Source: Actinomadura chibensis NBRC 106107 (GTDB taxonomy: Bacteria; Actinomycetota; Actinomycetes; Streptosporangiales; Streptosporangiaceae). From it: a stretch of DNA of 64,000 bases. Of the stretch, positions 17,169-24,932 are shown piece by piece; within the stretch, counting starts at the first letter, position 1, and each line of letters starts with the position of its first letter. The position numbers and the translations under genes are program-made. The DNA lies in the NCBI RefSeq assembly GCF_001552135.1, contig NZ_BCQP01000017.1, forward strand, positions 62,001 to 126,000. The letters run 5' to 3'. Below the pieces are notes generated by a model. It did no database searches. It was given only the letters and a program-made list of their open reading frames with translations, and was not told where the DNA came from.

Positions 17169-17868
17169 CTCCTGAATCACACCCGATCGTCGCCCTGATG
17201 CCGTGGCCTAATATGGGATCGGTTCGTGGTTCCTGGCCGGTCCATCCTGCGCCGCTTCACTGGTCCGCCTATCCCTGTCACCGTCCAAGCTTTTCAGCTC
17301 GAGCTGTTCGGTAACGTCAAGGAAGTGGCGCGAATGACCGCAAGAGAGATCGCCGAGTGGTTCGCATGTGCCCCGGCCGACTGCCGATACCAACCGCGCG
17401 CCGCAGGGTGGACGCCCCCAGGAACCACGAGCCACCAAAAAGCCCACAACGCACATCAAGCCCTGCCTTGGACGCCTTATCAGCTAACGCTCAACGCGTT
17501 CTCCCAGCGAGGGACGCCCGACGGTGCGACAACTCGTAGCAAAGAGCGGGCCACACGTAATGGACACAATCGGCCGCCAGCCCAAGCAACGAGGCCGTGT
17601 TTAGAAAGCCTTGTTGGTGAGGGCGCGGAGCCAGATGTTGATGGTGGCGGTCTGGGCGGTGGCCTCGTAGCACACGGCCACCGGAATCACCTTCACCGGG
17701 TTCGGGCCCACGGGCACCAACTCGACGGCGGGATCGACGCCCACCGACGTCTGCGGGGCTGATGTCGGCACCGGGCTGGGCCCAGTCCAGGGATCGGACG
17801 CCTGGGCGGTGGGCCAGTAAGGCGGTCTGGGTAACGGACCATCCCGATCAGCATGCGACACTCTGCGA
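17169..17868. other. Decayed, lower-GC intergenic region
   Basis: About 700 bases with no convincing gene and clearly lower GC than the flanks. A rightward frame from ATG 17335 has AAGGA upstream and starts TAREIAEWFACAP, but it soon loses coding character. Read leftward from about 17861 to 17601, the translation ends VCYEATAQTATINIWLRAL plus a few residues, which resembles the C-terminal end of an IS-type transposase without its catalytic part. I treat the region as a scar of past insertions. Confidence 0.45.
17601..17861 (-). pseudogene. Possible transposase C-terminal remnant
   Basis: An 86-codon frame whose last 25 residues (starting VCYEATAQTATIN) look like the tail of a DDE transposase, followed by a stop. 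The first 60 residues are Pro-rich without family features. No terminal inverted repeats or target duplication could be seen. The identification rests on a short resemblance recalled from family knowledge, so it is weak. Confidence 0.25.
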
Positions 17869-18159
17869 ATGATCCGCGTGACGTTCCTCTATCCGAAGAC
17901 CGACGAGTCGACGTTTGACATGGACTACTACACGTCGACGCACATGCCGATGCTCGCCGCCGCGCTCGGCGACGCCTGTCAGAGCTGGGGCGCCGACAAG
18001 ATCACCAGTGGTCCGTACGAGGCGATTGGTTGGGCGCTCGTGTCGAGCGCCCAAGCGTTCGACGCAGCGATGGCCGAAAAGGGCGCCGAGATCAGGGTTG
18101 ATGTCGCCAACTACACCAACGTGCGCCCCGACGTGGTCATGGGAGACGTTGTCAGATAG
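17869..18159 (+). CDS. EthD family protein
   Basis: A 96-residue dimeric alpha/beta-barrel protein: the start MIRVTFLYPKTDESTFDMDY and the YTSTHMPMLAAALG segment are typical of EthD (PF07110) proteins, which act as small reductases or helpers in oxidation pathways. No ribosome-binding site stands out. The last 49 bases overlap the 3' end of the antisense DUF397 fusion gene, so the two converge and share sequence. Substrate unknown. Confidence 0.85.
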   Translation: MIRVTFLYPKTDESTFDMDYYTSTHMPMLAAALGDACQSWGADKITSGPYEAIGWALVSSAQAFDAAMAEKGAEIRVDVANYTNVRPDVVMGDVVR

Positions 18160-18563
18160 GGACGACGACTGTTGTCGCTCGACTTCACGCGGCAGGTGAA
18201 CGCACGCCACGACGCCAGGTCGAACGCCAGCCTGGGCCCATCGGGGACCTTAGAATCACGAACCGCGACCATCGACGCCAGGTTCGCGACCTCAACACAC
18301 TCGCCACCGTGCTGGTCGCTGCGGCTGCTCTTTCGCCACTGAACGTTCGATGTGTTCATGGTGCACCTCGGATCGAACTCGCTCGACTTCACACGGCGCG
18401 TGAACGCACGCCAAGCCGTGGCAGGGAATACAAACATCGGGCCGTTCGGGTCTTTGGAATCACGAACCGCAACCACCGATGTGAGGTTCGCGACCTCCAC
18501 GCAATCACCGCCCTGGCCACTGCTGTAACTGCTCTTCCGCCAGAGGACGTCCGAGACGGCCAT
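18111..18563 (-). CDS. Two-domain DUF397 protein (fusion of two tandem copies)
   Basis: A 150-residue protein with two DUF397 domains. Domain 1 runs from WRKSSYSSGQGGDCVEVANL to about residue 65, domain 2 from the internal Met69 with QWRKSSRSDQHGGECVEV. Other copies are spaced 206 bases start to start; here the internal ATG (18359) is 204 bases after the first, so a 2-base deletion removed the stop and fused the copies. GAGG still precedes the internal ATG, so the second domain may also be made alone. A 22-residue tail unlike DUF397 follows and overlaps the EthD gene. DUF397 proteins include BldB-like developmental regulators. Confidence 0.88.
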   Translation of the reverse strand: MAVSDVLWRKSSYSSGQGGDCVEVANLTSVVAVRDSKDPNGPMFVFPATAWRAFTRRVKSSEFDPRCTMNTSNVQWRKSSRSDQHGGECVEVANLASMVAVRDSKVPDGPRLAFDLASWRAFTCRVKSSDNSRRPYLTTSPMTTSGRTLV

Positions 18564-18565
18564 GG

Positions 18566-18769
18566 TTACGACTCCAGGTCGAACTCGCTCGACTTCACGC
18601 CGCGCATGAACGCGCGCCAGGACGTCGCGTCGAACTCAAGCCTGGCCCCGTCCGGGTCCTTGGAGTCACGAACCGCTACCGAGGAGGCGACATGGGCGAC
18701 CTCCACGCACTCGCCGCCGTACTGCGAGCTGCGGCTGCTCTTGCGCCAGTTTGCTTGCGACATGATCAT
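18566..18769 (-). CDS. DUF397 domain protein (copy 3)
   Basis: A 67-residue DUF397 protein (SQANWRKSSRSSQYGGECVE, then VRDSKDPDGARLEFD and WRAFMRGVKSSEFD). An ATG six bases later (18763) is a second possible start. The end of the preceding copy supplies GGAG in its last codons as ribosome-binding site; only two bases separate that stop from this start. It is part of a polycistronic array behind the XRE regulator. Such small acidic proteins pair with XRE/DUF5753 proteins in actinomycetes. Confidence 0.9.
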   Translation of the reverse strand: MIMSQANWRKSSRSSQYGGECVEVAHVASSVAVRDSKDPDGARLEFDATSWRAFMRGVKSSEFDLES

Positions 18770-18771
18770 GG

Positions 18772-18975
18772 CTAGCGCTCCAGATCGAACTCGCTCGACC
18801 TCACACGGCACGTGAACGCACGCCAAGCCGTGACGTCGAATGCCAGACTGGGCCCGTCCGGATCCTTCGAGTCGCGCAGCGCGACTCTCGCACCGAGGTT
18901 CGCGACCTCGACACAGTTGCCGCCTTGGCCGCTGCTGCGGCTGCTCTTGCGCCAGGGGACGTCCGACGCGGTCAT
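18772..18975 (-). CDS. DUF397 domain protein (copy 2)
   Basis: A 67-residue DUF397 protein with WRKSSRSSGQGGNCVEVANL and ALRDSKDPDGPSLAFD. It uses the same 2-base spacer and the same LER-stop codons with embedded GGAG as its neighbours, showing recent tandem duplication. It should be co-transcribed with the XRE gene upstream. Confidence 0.9.
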   Translation of the reverse strand: MTASDVPWRKSSRSSGQGGNCVEVANLGARVALRDSKDPDGPSLAFDVTAWRAFTCRVRSSEFDLER

Positions 18976-18977
18976 GG

Positions 18978-19190
18978 CTAGCGCTCCAGGTCGAACTCGC
19001 TCGACTTCACACGGCGCGTGAACGCATGCCACGACGCGGTGTCGAATGTGAGCTTGGGCCCCTCCGGGTCCTTGGAGTCACGCACCGCAATGGCAGCGGC
19101 AAGTTCCGCAATTTCCACGCAAGCACCCCCTTGGCCGCCGCTACGGCTGCTCTTGCGCCACTGGATCGCCGACTTGGCTTGGAAGCTCAT
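18978..19190 (-). CDS. DUF397 domain protein (copy 1)
   Basis: A 70-residue DUF397 protein (QWRKSSRSGGQGGACVEIAE, then VRDSKDPEGPKLTFD). Its ATG overlaps the XRE regulator's stop as ATGA, so it is translationally coupled to the regulator. This is the copy most likely to be its primary partner; the other four domains downstream appear to have arisen from it by tandem duplication. Confidence 0.92.
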   Translation of the reverse strand: MSFQAKSAIQWRKSSRSGGQGGACVEIAELAAAIAVRDSKDPEGPKLTFDTASWHAFTRRVKSSEFDLER

Positions 19191-20017
19191 TCGTAACTCT
19201 CCAATACCCTCGTCACCAGTTTGAGGGAGGCACTGGCAGGGAGGGCCTCTCCCATGACGAGATGGAAACGTACCAAGGTCGCTTCGACCATACTCGGCTC
19301 GTGGATCAACTGACCTGATCCAGGAGATTCCAAGTAGGCGGCCTTGTGCCCATCAGGCAACTCCAGGATCTGGAAGGAGCCATCGAGGCTTGCCCAGGTA
19401 ACCGAGTCATACGGCAGTATGCGGACCTGGATGCCCGGGGAGTGGATCATCACGTGGGCGAGGTAGGCCAACTGCTCGCGCAGGGCCCCGCGACCTCCGG
19501 CCGGCCTATAGAGAGCAGACTCGTCGATCACGAACCAGATGCGGGGCGGCTTGGCCTTCTCAAGTATTGCCTGCCTGCTCAGCCGCGCGGCCACAAGCGC
19601 GTCAAGCTCCTCCGGGACCTGACCGGCGTCCATGATCGCCCTGGCGTACGCCTCCTTTTGCAGGAGCCCCGTGATCAACTGTGACTCGAAGCCGTAAATC
19701 GCTGTCGCGCGGGCCTCTTGTTCCACGAAGCCCGGGAAGCCCGGCGGGAACGCCAGGCGCTTGCCCATCCGCTCGATCTCTTCCGCGATCTTCTGGAAGG
19801 GCTTCGTGGGGATCTTGAAGTAGGTGTCCAGGTCCATCGCCGAGGCGAGCGACGGCTTGGTGCCCGTCTCCATTTTCTCTATCCAGGCGGGGGTGCAGCC
19901 GAGGGCGTCCGCCAACTGCGGCCGGGACAAGCCCGCGGCCTCTCGATAGCCGCGCAGGACTACGCCGAACGTTTGGATGAGCGGATCGCGAGTGTGGGGG
20001 CCCGTCTCGACGGTCAT
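19187..20017 (-). CDS. XRE family regulator with DUF5753
   Basis: A 276-residue regulator: an N-terminal helix-turn-helix (VLRGYREAAGLSRPQLADAL and CTPAWIEKMETG, about residues 18-55), then the DUF5753 domain, with FVEQEARATAIYGFESQLIT and LLQKEAYARAI marking its start. This XRE plus DUF397 pairing is characteristic of WhiJ-like systems in Streptomyces and relatives, which affect development and antibiotic production. It heads a leftward operon of DUF397 genes. A 17-base palindrome at 20067-20083 upstream is a likely operator. Confidence 0.93.
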   Translation of the reverse strand: MTVETGPHTRDPLIQTFGVVLRGYREAAGLSRPQLADALGCTPAWIEKMETGTKPSLASAMDLDTYFKIPTKPFQKIAEEIERMGKRLAFPPGFPGFVEQEARATAIYGFESQLITGLLQKEAYARAIMDAGQVPEELDALVAARLSRQAILEKAKPPRIWFVIDESALYRPAGGRGALREQLAYLAHVMIHSPGIQVRILPYDSVTWASLDGSFQILELPDGHKAAYLESPGSGQLIHEPSMVEATLVRFHLVMGEALPASASLKLVTRVLESYE

Positions 20018-20066
20018 CGGGGGTTCCTCGGGTCAGCGCCGATCTTGGTTGGCGCGTTGTTGTGTT

Positions 20067-20083
20067 CGCTCTGTAGCAGAGCG
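20067..20083. promoter_or_regulatory. Palindrome between XRE regulator and divergent small gene
   Basis: CGCTCTG and CAGAGCG are perfect 7-base arms around TAG, 50 bases upstream of the XRE start and 13 bases upstream of the divergent small gene. The position suits an operator for the XRE protein on both promoters. Binding is inferred. Confidence 0.55.
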
Positions 20084-20095
20084 TAATTCATCTAC

Positions 20096-20371
20096 GTGAT
20101 GGTGGTCACACGAAATCGGCAGGTGAGCGACCAGAGGTTTGGGATGGATGTGCAGGCGCGGGACGAACGGGAACTGGGGCGGCTTCGGGACGACTTTGGT
20201 GGGTGGCGGATCTGGCGGGCCGTCAGGCGGGACGGCGGGCTCGGTGAGTGGGTCGCCAGCCTCCATGACCCCAAGGTCGGGGTCGAGCCGACGCTGATGC
20301 TTCCCAGCGCGCCCCTGCTCCGGAAGGCGCTGATCCGGCAGGCCGAGAAGGCGCGGGTCAGGAACGGGTGA
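20096..20371 (+). CDS. Small conserved actinomycete protein
   Basis: A 91-residue basic protein with a LRDDFGGWRIWRAVRR motif and a later PTLMLPSAPLLRKALIRQ segment. Small proteins with this W-x-I-W-R pattern are common next to XRE/DUF397 loci in actinomycetes; function is unknown. The start is GTG 20096 or ATG 20099; neither has a ribosome-binding site, and TAATTC lies just upstream, so the transcript may be leaderless. It is divergent from the XRE gene. Confidence 0.7.
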   Translation: MMVVTRNRQVSDQRFGMDVQARDERELGRLRDDFGGWRIWRAVRRDGGLGEWVASLHDPKVGVEPTLMLPSAPLLRKALIRQAEKARVRNG

Positions 20372-20464
20372 ACGCGGCGGCCATGCCGCCTATCGAACGC
20401 GGCGCGGCCGGTGGCCCTCCCCCCGGTTCACCGGCCGCGTCGTCCCACACGGAGAGGTGAGGTC

Positions 20465-20749
20465 ATGGAGTGGCAGAACGTGCTGCCGGTGCGGAGTGAC
20501 CGGCAGGCGCACCTGGGCGAGTTGCGGACGGCCATCGAGGCGCACCCCGAGCTCGCGTGCGGCGTCGTGGAACGGCGCGGGGTCTCGTGGATCAGTGTCG
20601 TCCGGGTGGACGCGCCGCAGCGGTTGGTGGAGGTCGGGTGCGACTTCCTCCGGGCGGACTGGTGGTTCACCTGGGCGGACGGGCGGACGATCGGGTCCGT
20701 GCGGAACGTGGACGGTGTCGTGGCCGTGCTCGTCCGGGAATTGGCCTAG
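20465..20749 (+). CDS. Small uncharacterised protein
   Basis: A 94-residue protein with no recognised family: an N-terminal helix with HLGELRTAIEAHPELACGVV, then beta-like segments ISVVRVDA and WWFTWADGRTIG. ATG 20465 follows GAGAGGTGAGG. It may be co-transcribed with the small gene about 90 bases upstream, and the pair may belong with the XRE/DUF397 locus. A strong terminator follows. Confidence 0.72.
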   Translation: MEWQNVLPVRSDRQAHLGELRTAIEAHPELACGVVERRGVSWISVVRVDAPQRLVEVGCDFLRADWWFTWADGRTIGSVRNVDGVVAVLVRELA

Positions 20750-20758
20750 AGACAGGAC

Positions 20759-20786
20759 GGCCCCGCCGCATCCAAGCGGCGGGGCC
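20759..20786. terminator. Bidirectional stem-loop terminator
   Basis: A perfect 11-base stem, GGCCCCGCCGC (20759-20769) with GCGGCGGGGCC (20776-20786), and a 6-base loop. It lies between two convergent stops, 9 bases from each, and can serve both strands. Confidence 0.85.
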
Positions 20787-20795
20787 GACCTCTTG

Positions 20796-22643
20796 CTAGT
20801 GGAGGGGCAGGGTCAGGGTGCTGTTGTGGAGGTCTACCTTCACCTTGGTGCCCGCCGGGTAGCGCAAGGTGTACGCGTGGTCGGTGGCGAGGACCATCAG
20901 GCCGATGCGGTGGCCGGGCTTGAAGACGTAGTCATACGGCTGCATCGTCCAGGAGAAGGTGTAGTCCTTGCCCGCCTTCACCGGGGTGCTGCGCCAGATG
21001 GACGTGCGGTTGCGGACGTCCAGCCAGCCACGGGTCACGATCTTGAACGGGGTGACCGCCGTCGTGTACTTGCGGACGGCGCGGCATCCCTCGTTGCCGG
21101 GGATCGAGTCGCCGTAGCACCACCTGTCGGACGTGGGCACGAACCCCGAGACGCGCTCGTCCGTGCCGTAGTCGACGAGCACCGCCGACAGGTACGGGGA
21201 GCGGCCGTCGACGGAGGCGCGCAGCTTGACGCTGGCCGTGCCGCTCAGCTTCGTCGCCTTGGTCAGCGCGGGCGTGAGGTAGATCAGCCGGTTCGGGTCG
21301 GCCTCGTCCGGCTTGGCGGCGAGGTCCTCGGCCTTGCGGGACGGGTCGTCCACGAGCTGCTGCGTGCCGTTCCCGCGCGTGCCGAGGCCCTTGGCGTTCA
21401 GGCCCAGGGAAACGGGACGGGCGGACGGGTCAGGCCATTCCCTGTGCGTCTCCCAATTGCCGGGAGTGCGTTCGAGGTCGACGCGCGGCTGCCGCATGAT
21501 GTCGTTGCGGACGTTGTACAGCTCGTGCGCGAACCAGAGGTTCAGGGTTTCGAGCCAGGCGCTCTGGCGAATGTCCAGCGGGTCGTCGTGGGCGCCCTGG
21601 TGGATCCAGAGTTTCCGATCGACTCCGGCCTTCTTGAGGCCGTCCCAGAGCTGGGACATCTGGATCGGCTTGACGTTCCAGTCGGCGAGGCCGCTCGTCA
21701 GGAACACGCTGGCGCGGAACTTCGGCGCGCTCTTGGCGAAGTTCCGCGCGTCCCAGGTGGCGTTGTAGTCGCCGGTCACGCGGTCCATCTTCTTTTCGAG
21801 GTCGTGCATGACGGGCGCGCAGACGGCCGGGTCCTTGCGGCTGAGGACGGCCTTGGCGTGCAGGTCCAGGTCCTCGCCCTCCCATCCGTCGGGCGCGACC
21901 ACTCCGCCGTTGGCGCGGTACTCGTCGTACCAGTTGGAGACGCCGGAGACGGACACGACGGTCTTGAGGGCCGGGACGCGGGTCGCGGCGGCGGCGAGCG
22001 GAAGCGTCCCGTCATAGGACTTGCCCGCCATTGCAACGTTCCCGGTCGACCAGCCCGCCCGGACCTTCTTGCCGTTCTCGTCGTAGGCGGTCCCCTTGCC
22101 CGCGAGCCATTCGATGACGGACTTCATCCCCTGCGCCTCGTTCGGGCCGACGGCGGTGGGGCAGCCGTCGGAGTCGCCCGTGCCGAGCGTGTCGGCGGCG
22201 ATGAAGGCGTAACCGCGGGAGACGAAGTAATTGTCGTAGTACGGGAACGCGTAGTTCGCCGGGCCGGGCGGCCCGGGCGGCGGCGTCCATTTCGCGAGGC
22301 GCGGATAGTCGGTGACGTCGGCCGGGTGGTAGGGCGGGTCCTGGAGGCCCGCGTAGTACGGGCTGCCCTCGATGATGGAGGCGACCTTCAGTCCGCCGTC
22401 CGTCTCCTTCGGACGAGTGACGTAAATGGACACGCGGTCGCGTTTCCCGTCCCCGTCACTGTCCACCGTGGTCTCGACGAACACCTTTTCGCGAACGGCG
22501 TCCTTGAAGGAGAAGACGGGTTGCGTCTTGCCGTCCTTGACGACGATGTGAGGACGCGCCGTATCGGCATTGGCGGGCAGTGCGCCCGCCACGAGGCCGG
22601 TCAGGCCCGCCAGTGCCGCGACGGGCAGGAGTCTGTGTCTCAA
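20796..22643 (-). CDS. Secreted X-Pro dipeptidyl-peptidase (S15 family)
   Basis: A 615-residue exported serine peptidase that removes X-Pro dipeptides. A signal peptide (RHRLLPVAALAGLTGLVAGA ending ANADT) leads. The alpha/beta-hydrolase triad is visible: Ser in AMAGKSYDGTLPL, Asp in SGLADWNV and His in IHQGAHDDP. The C-terminal 200 residues match the S15 jellyroll domain, with LTPALTKATKLSGTASVKL. TTG 22643 is the start, with GGGGAG six bases before it. It is monocistronic and ends at a shared terminator. It likely feeds on Pro-rich peptides outside the cell. Confidence 0.92.
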   Translation of the reverse strand: MRHRLLPVAALAGLTGLVAGALPANADTARPHIVVKDGKTQPVFSFKDAVREKVFVETTVDSDGDGKRDRVSIYVTRPKETDGGLKVASIIEGSPYYAGLQDPPYHPADVTDYPRLAKWTPPPGPPGPANYAFPYYDNYFVSRGYAFIAADTLGTGDSDGCPTAVGPNEAQGMKSVIEWLAGKGTAYDENGKKVRAGWSTGNVAMAGKSYDGTLPLAAAATRVPALKTVVSVSGVSNWYDEYRANGGVVAPDGWEGEDLDLHAKAVLSRKDPAVCAPVMHDLEKKMDRVTGDYNATWDARNFAKSAPKFRASVFLTSGLADWNVKPIQMSQLWDGLKKAGVDRKLWIHQGAHDDPLDIRQSAWLETLNLWFAHELYNVRNDIMRQPRVDLERTPGNWETHREWPDPSARPVSLGLNAKGLGTRGNGTQQLVDDPSRKAEDLAAKPDEADPNRLIYLTPALTKATKLSGTASVKLRASVDGRSPYLSAVLVDYGTDERVSGFVPTSDRWCYGDSIPGNEGCRAVRKYTTAVTPFKIVTRGWLDVRNRTSIWRSTPVKAGKDYTFSWTMQPYDYVFKPGHRIGLMVLATDHAYTLRYPAGTKVKVDLHNSTLTLPLH

Positions 22644-22779
22644 CGTCCGCTCCCCTGATCACTGAAAGAAACCTGATCAGCCTTCCGGCGGCGAATGGGG
22701 ACGGTCAACGGTAATTGTTAACAAACCTGCTGGTTGCGGCGGTGGCGTTTCGTAGGCGGATCCGCGCGCTCAGGCACCG

Positions 22780-23160
22780 TCAAGAGCGGCGCTTTCGCCG
22801 CGCCCGGCGCTCCTGTTCCACGGCGTCGAAGAACCAGTCGGGAAGCCTGCCCTCGGCGCGCAGGAGTTTCCGCTCCGCCGGGCTCAGCCGGTCGGTGACG
22901 ACGTCGACGGGAATGGCGAACGTCGCGAGCCGCCCGCTGGACGCCTCGTTCGAGATCTTCCGGGCGTCCCCGACCGTGTCGCCCCGCGTCCGGCTCCTGC
23001 TGAGGGCGTTGGCCGTGGCGCCAGCGCTGAGGACGCGCAACGGCACCGTCCACCAGGGCGTGGCGCGCCGCGCCAGTTCGGGACGCGCCGCCTCCCACGC
23101 CAACCTGGAGTCCTGCAGGGGACGGTTCGGCACCCAGTCCTTCGGACGCGCGACACCCAT
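22780..23160 (-). CDS. Uncharacterised actinomycete protein, 126 residues
   Basis: A basic protein with an N-terminal KDWVPNRPLQDSRLAWE, a central segment LSRSRTRGDTVGDARKISNE and a C-terminal LSPAERKLLRAEGRLPDWFF. ATG 23160 has GGAAGGG upstream. I do not recognise the family. It lies behind the thymidine phosphorylase gene on the same strand, only 42 bases away, so it may be the last gene of the nucleoside operon, though nothing in it suggests a role in nucleoside use. Confidence 0.7.
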   Translation of the reverse strand: MGVARPKDWVPNRPLQDSRLAWEAARPELARRATPWWTVPLRVLSAGATANALSRSRTRGDTVGDARKISNEASSGRLATFAIPVDVVTDRLSPAERKLLRAEGRLPDWFFDAVEQERRARRKRRS

Positions 23161-23202
23161 GGACGCCCTTCCTTCTATTGCGATTCCGCGTCCGAAAGGG
23201 AA

Positions 23203-24471
23203 TCAGGAGACGCGGTCGATGATCAGGGGATGGAGGGACGAGGCGCCGCCGATCTCGAACGCGCCGTCCAGCGATTCGAGGGCGCGGGGGATGCGGGACG
23301 CGTCGTCGGCGTGCAGGGTGAGGAGCGGCGCGCCCGCGGTGACCGTGTCGCCGGGCTTGGCGTGGCAGACGATCCCCGCGGCCGCGGACACCGGGTCCTC
23401 CTTGCGGGCGCGGCCCGCGCCGAGCCGCCACGCGGCGACGCCCACGCCGTAGGCGTCCAGGCCGGTCAGGACGCCGGACGACGGCGCCGTGACCGTGTGC
23501 GTCTCGCGCGCGGACGGCAGCGGCGCGTCCGGGTCGCCGCCCTGCGCGGCGATCATGCGGCGCCAGACGTCCATGGCGGAGCCGTCCTTCAGCGCGTCCG
23601 CCGGGTCCTTCGCGGTGAGCCCGGCGGCGTCGAGCATCTCCCGGGCCAGCGTCAGCGTCAGCTCCACCACGTCGGACGGCCCGCCGCCCGCGAGCACCTC
23701 CACCGACTCCGCGACCTCGACGGCGTTGCCGACCGCCGCGCCGAGCGGCCGGTCCATCGCGGTGAGCAGCGCGGTCGTGCGGACGCCGTGGTCGGCGCCG
23801 ATCGCGACCATCGTCTCGGCCAGCTCGCGCGCCTGCTCGGCCGTCTTCATGAACGCGCCGGAGCCGACCTTGACGTCCAGGACGAGCGCGCCCGTCCCCT
23901 CCGCGATCTTCTTGGACATGATCGAGGACGCGATCAGCGGGATCGACTCCACCGTCCCGGTCACGTCGCGCAGCGCGTAGAGCTTGCGGTCGGCGGGGGC
24001 GAGGCCGCCGCCCGCCGCGCAGACCACCGCGCCCGCAGCGCGCAGGACGTCCAGCATCTCCGCGTTCGACAGCGACGCCCGCCAGCCGGGGATCGACTCC
24101 AGCTTGTCGAGCGTCCCGCCGGTGTGGCCGAGGCCCCGCCCGGACAGCTGCGGGACGGCCGCCCCGCACGCCGCCACCACCGGCGCCAGCGGCAGCGTGA
24201 TCTTGTCGCCGACGCCGCCGGTGGAGTGCTTGTCGGTGGTCGGACGGTCGAGCGACGACCAGTCCATCCGCTCGCCGGAGCGGATCATCGCGTCGGTCCA
24301 GCGGGCGACCTCCGCGCGGGACATGCCGTTCAGCAGGATCGCCATCGCCAGCGCGGCCATCTGCTCCTCGGCGATCGCGCCGCGCGTGTAGGCGTCGACC
24401 GCCCAGTCGATCTGCTCGGGGGTGAGCGCCCCGCCGTCGCGCTTGGCGCGGATGACGTCGATCGCGTCCAC
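23203..24471 (-). CDS. deoA: Thymidine phosphorylase
   Basis: A 422-residue enzyme splitting thymidine or deoxyuridine with phosphate. The family signatures are clear: the alpha-domain start DAIDVIRAKRDGGALTPEQI, the phosphate-binding KHSTGGVGDK, SGRGLGHTGGTLDKLES and MSKKIAEGTGALVLDVKVG. The C-terminal domain with APSSGVLTGLDAYGVG is complete. GTG 24471 lies 3 bases after the cytidine deaminase stop, with GAGAGGG as ribosome-binding site. It works after uptake by the ABC system and deamination by Cdd, and delivers 2-deoxyribose-1-phosphate to central metabolism. Confidence 0.96.
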   Translation of the reverse strand: MDAIDVIRAKRDGGALTPEQIDWAVDAYTRGAIAEEQMAALAMAILLNGMSRAEVARWTDAMIRSGERMDWSSLDRPTTDKHSTGGVGDKITLPLAPVVAACGAAVPQLSGRGLGHTGGTLDKLESIPGWRASLSNAEMLDVLRAAGAVVCAAGGGLAPADRKLYALRDVTGTVESIPLIASSIMSKKIAEGTGALVLDVKVGSGAFMKTAEQARELAETMVAIGADHGVRTTALLTAMDRPLGAAVGNAVEVAESVEVLAGGGPSDVVELTLTLAREMLDAAGLTAKDPADALKDGSAMDVWRRMIAAQGGDPDAPLPSARETHTVTAPSSGVLTGLDAYGVGVAAWRLGAGRARKEDPVSAAAGIVCHAKPGDTVTAGAPLLTLHADDASRIPRALESLDGAFEIGGASSLHPLIIDRVS

Positions 24472-24474
24472 CGA

Positions 24475-24882
24475 TCACGCCCTCTCGATCAGGTCGTCGG
24501 GGCCGAACGCGTCCGGCAGGACGTCCGACATGGGCAGGATCCCCTTGGTCGTCTCCAGCAGCATGGACGCGCCGCCGTGCTCCCAGAGGAGCTGGCGGCA
24601 GCGCCCGCACGGCATCAGCGTCGTCCCGTGCCCGTCGACGACGACGACCGCGAGCAGCCGCGGGTTCTCCGCCGGACGGCCGGGGCCGTGCAGGGCGGAC
24701 ACGAGCCCGCACTCCGCGCACAGGGCGACCCCGTACGCGGCGTTCTCGACGTTGCAGCCGGTGACGATCCGTCCGTCGGCCGCCAGCCCGGCGGCGCCGA
24801 CCGGGAACCCGGAGTACGGGCAGTAGGCGCGCTTCATCGCGTCCCGCGCGGCGTCGCGCAAGGCGGACCAGTCGATCTCCAT
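24475..24882 (-). CDS. cdd: Cytidine deaminase
   Basis: A 135-residue zinc enzyme converting (deoxy)cytidine to (deoxy)uridine. YCPYSGFPVGAAGLAADGR is the start of the fold, CNVENAAYGVALCAECG holds the first zinc Cys and catalytic Glu, and MPCGRCRQLLWE gives the other two zinc Cys. ATG 24882 follows AAGGAAGAG; the upstream open frame to 24990 is not coding. It is followed at once by deoA and feeds it uridine substrates. Two stable stem-loops lie between it and the permease gene upstream. Confidence 0.96.
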   Translation of the reverse strand: MEIDWSALRDAARDAMKRAYCPYSGFPVGAAGLAADGRIVTGCNVENAAYGVALCAECGLVSALHGPGRPAENPRLLAVVVVDGHGTTLMPCGRCRQLLWEHGGASMLLETTKGILPMSDVLPDAFGPDDLIERA

Positions 24883-24898
24883 GAGGCTCTTCCTTTCT

Positions 24899-24914
24899 GG
24901 GGGGACGACCCCCC
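24899..24914 (-). promoter_or_regulatory. Stem-loop in the cdd leader
   Basis: GGGGGG (24899-24904) faces CCCCCC (24909-24914) across a 4-base loop, six or so bases upstream of the cdd ribosome-binding site. A second C run lies at 24918-24923 and could compete for the same G run. It might control cdd-deoA translation or transcription. Confidence 0.5.
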
Positions 24915-24932
24915 AAACCCCCCGAGAGCGCC

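Noticed and set aside
17226-17762. A 178-codon + strand frame
   Set aside because: It lacks third-position GC bias over most of its length and ends in the antisense of the possible transposase fragment; only a short part near 17335 has a plausible start.
22780-22820. Stem GCGGCG/CGCCGC near the end of the 126-residue protein gene as a terminator
   Set aside because: It lies within the last codons, which encode a basic Arg-rich tail, so the pairing is likely a composition effect.
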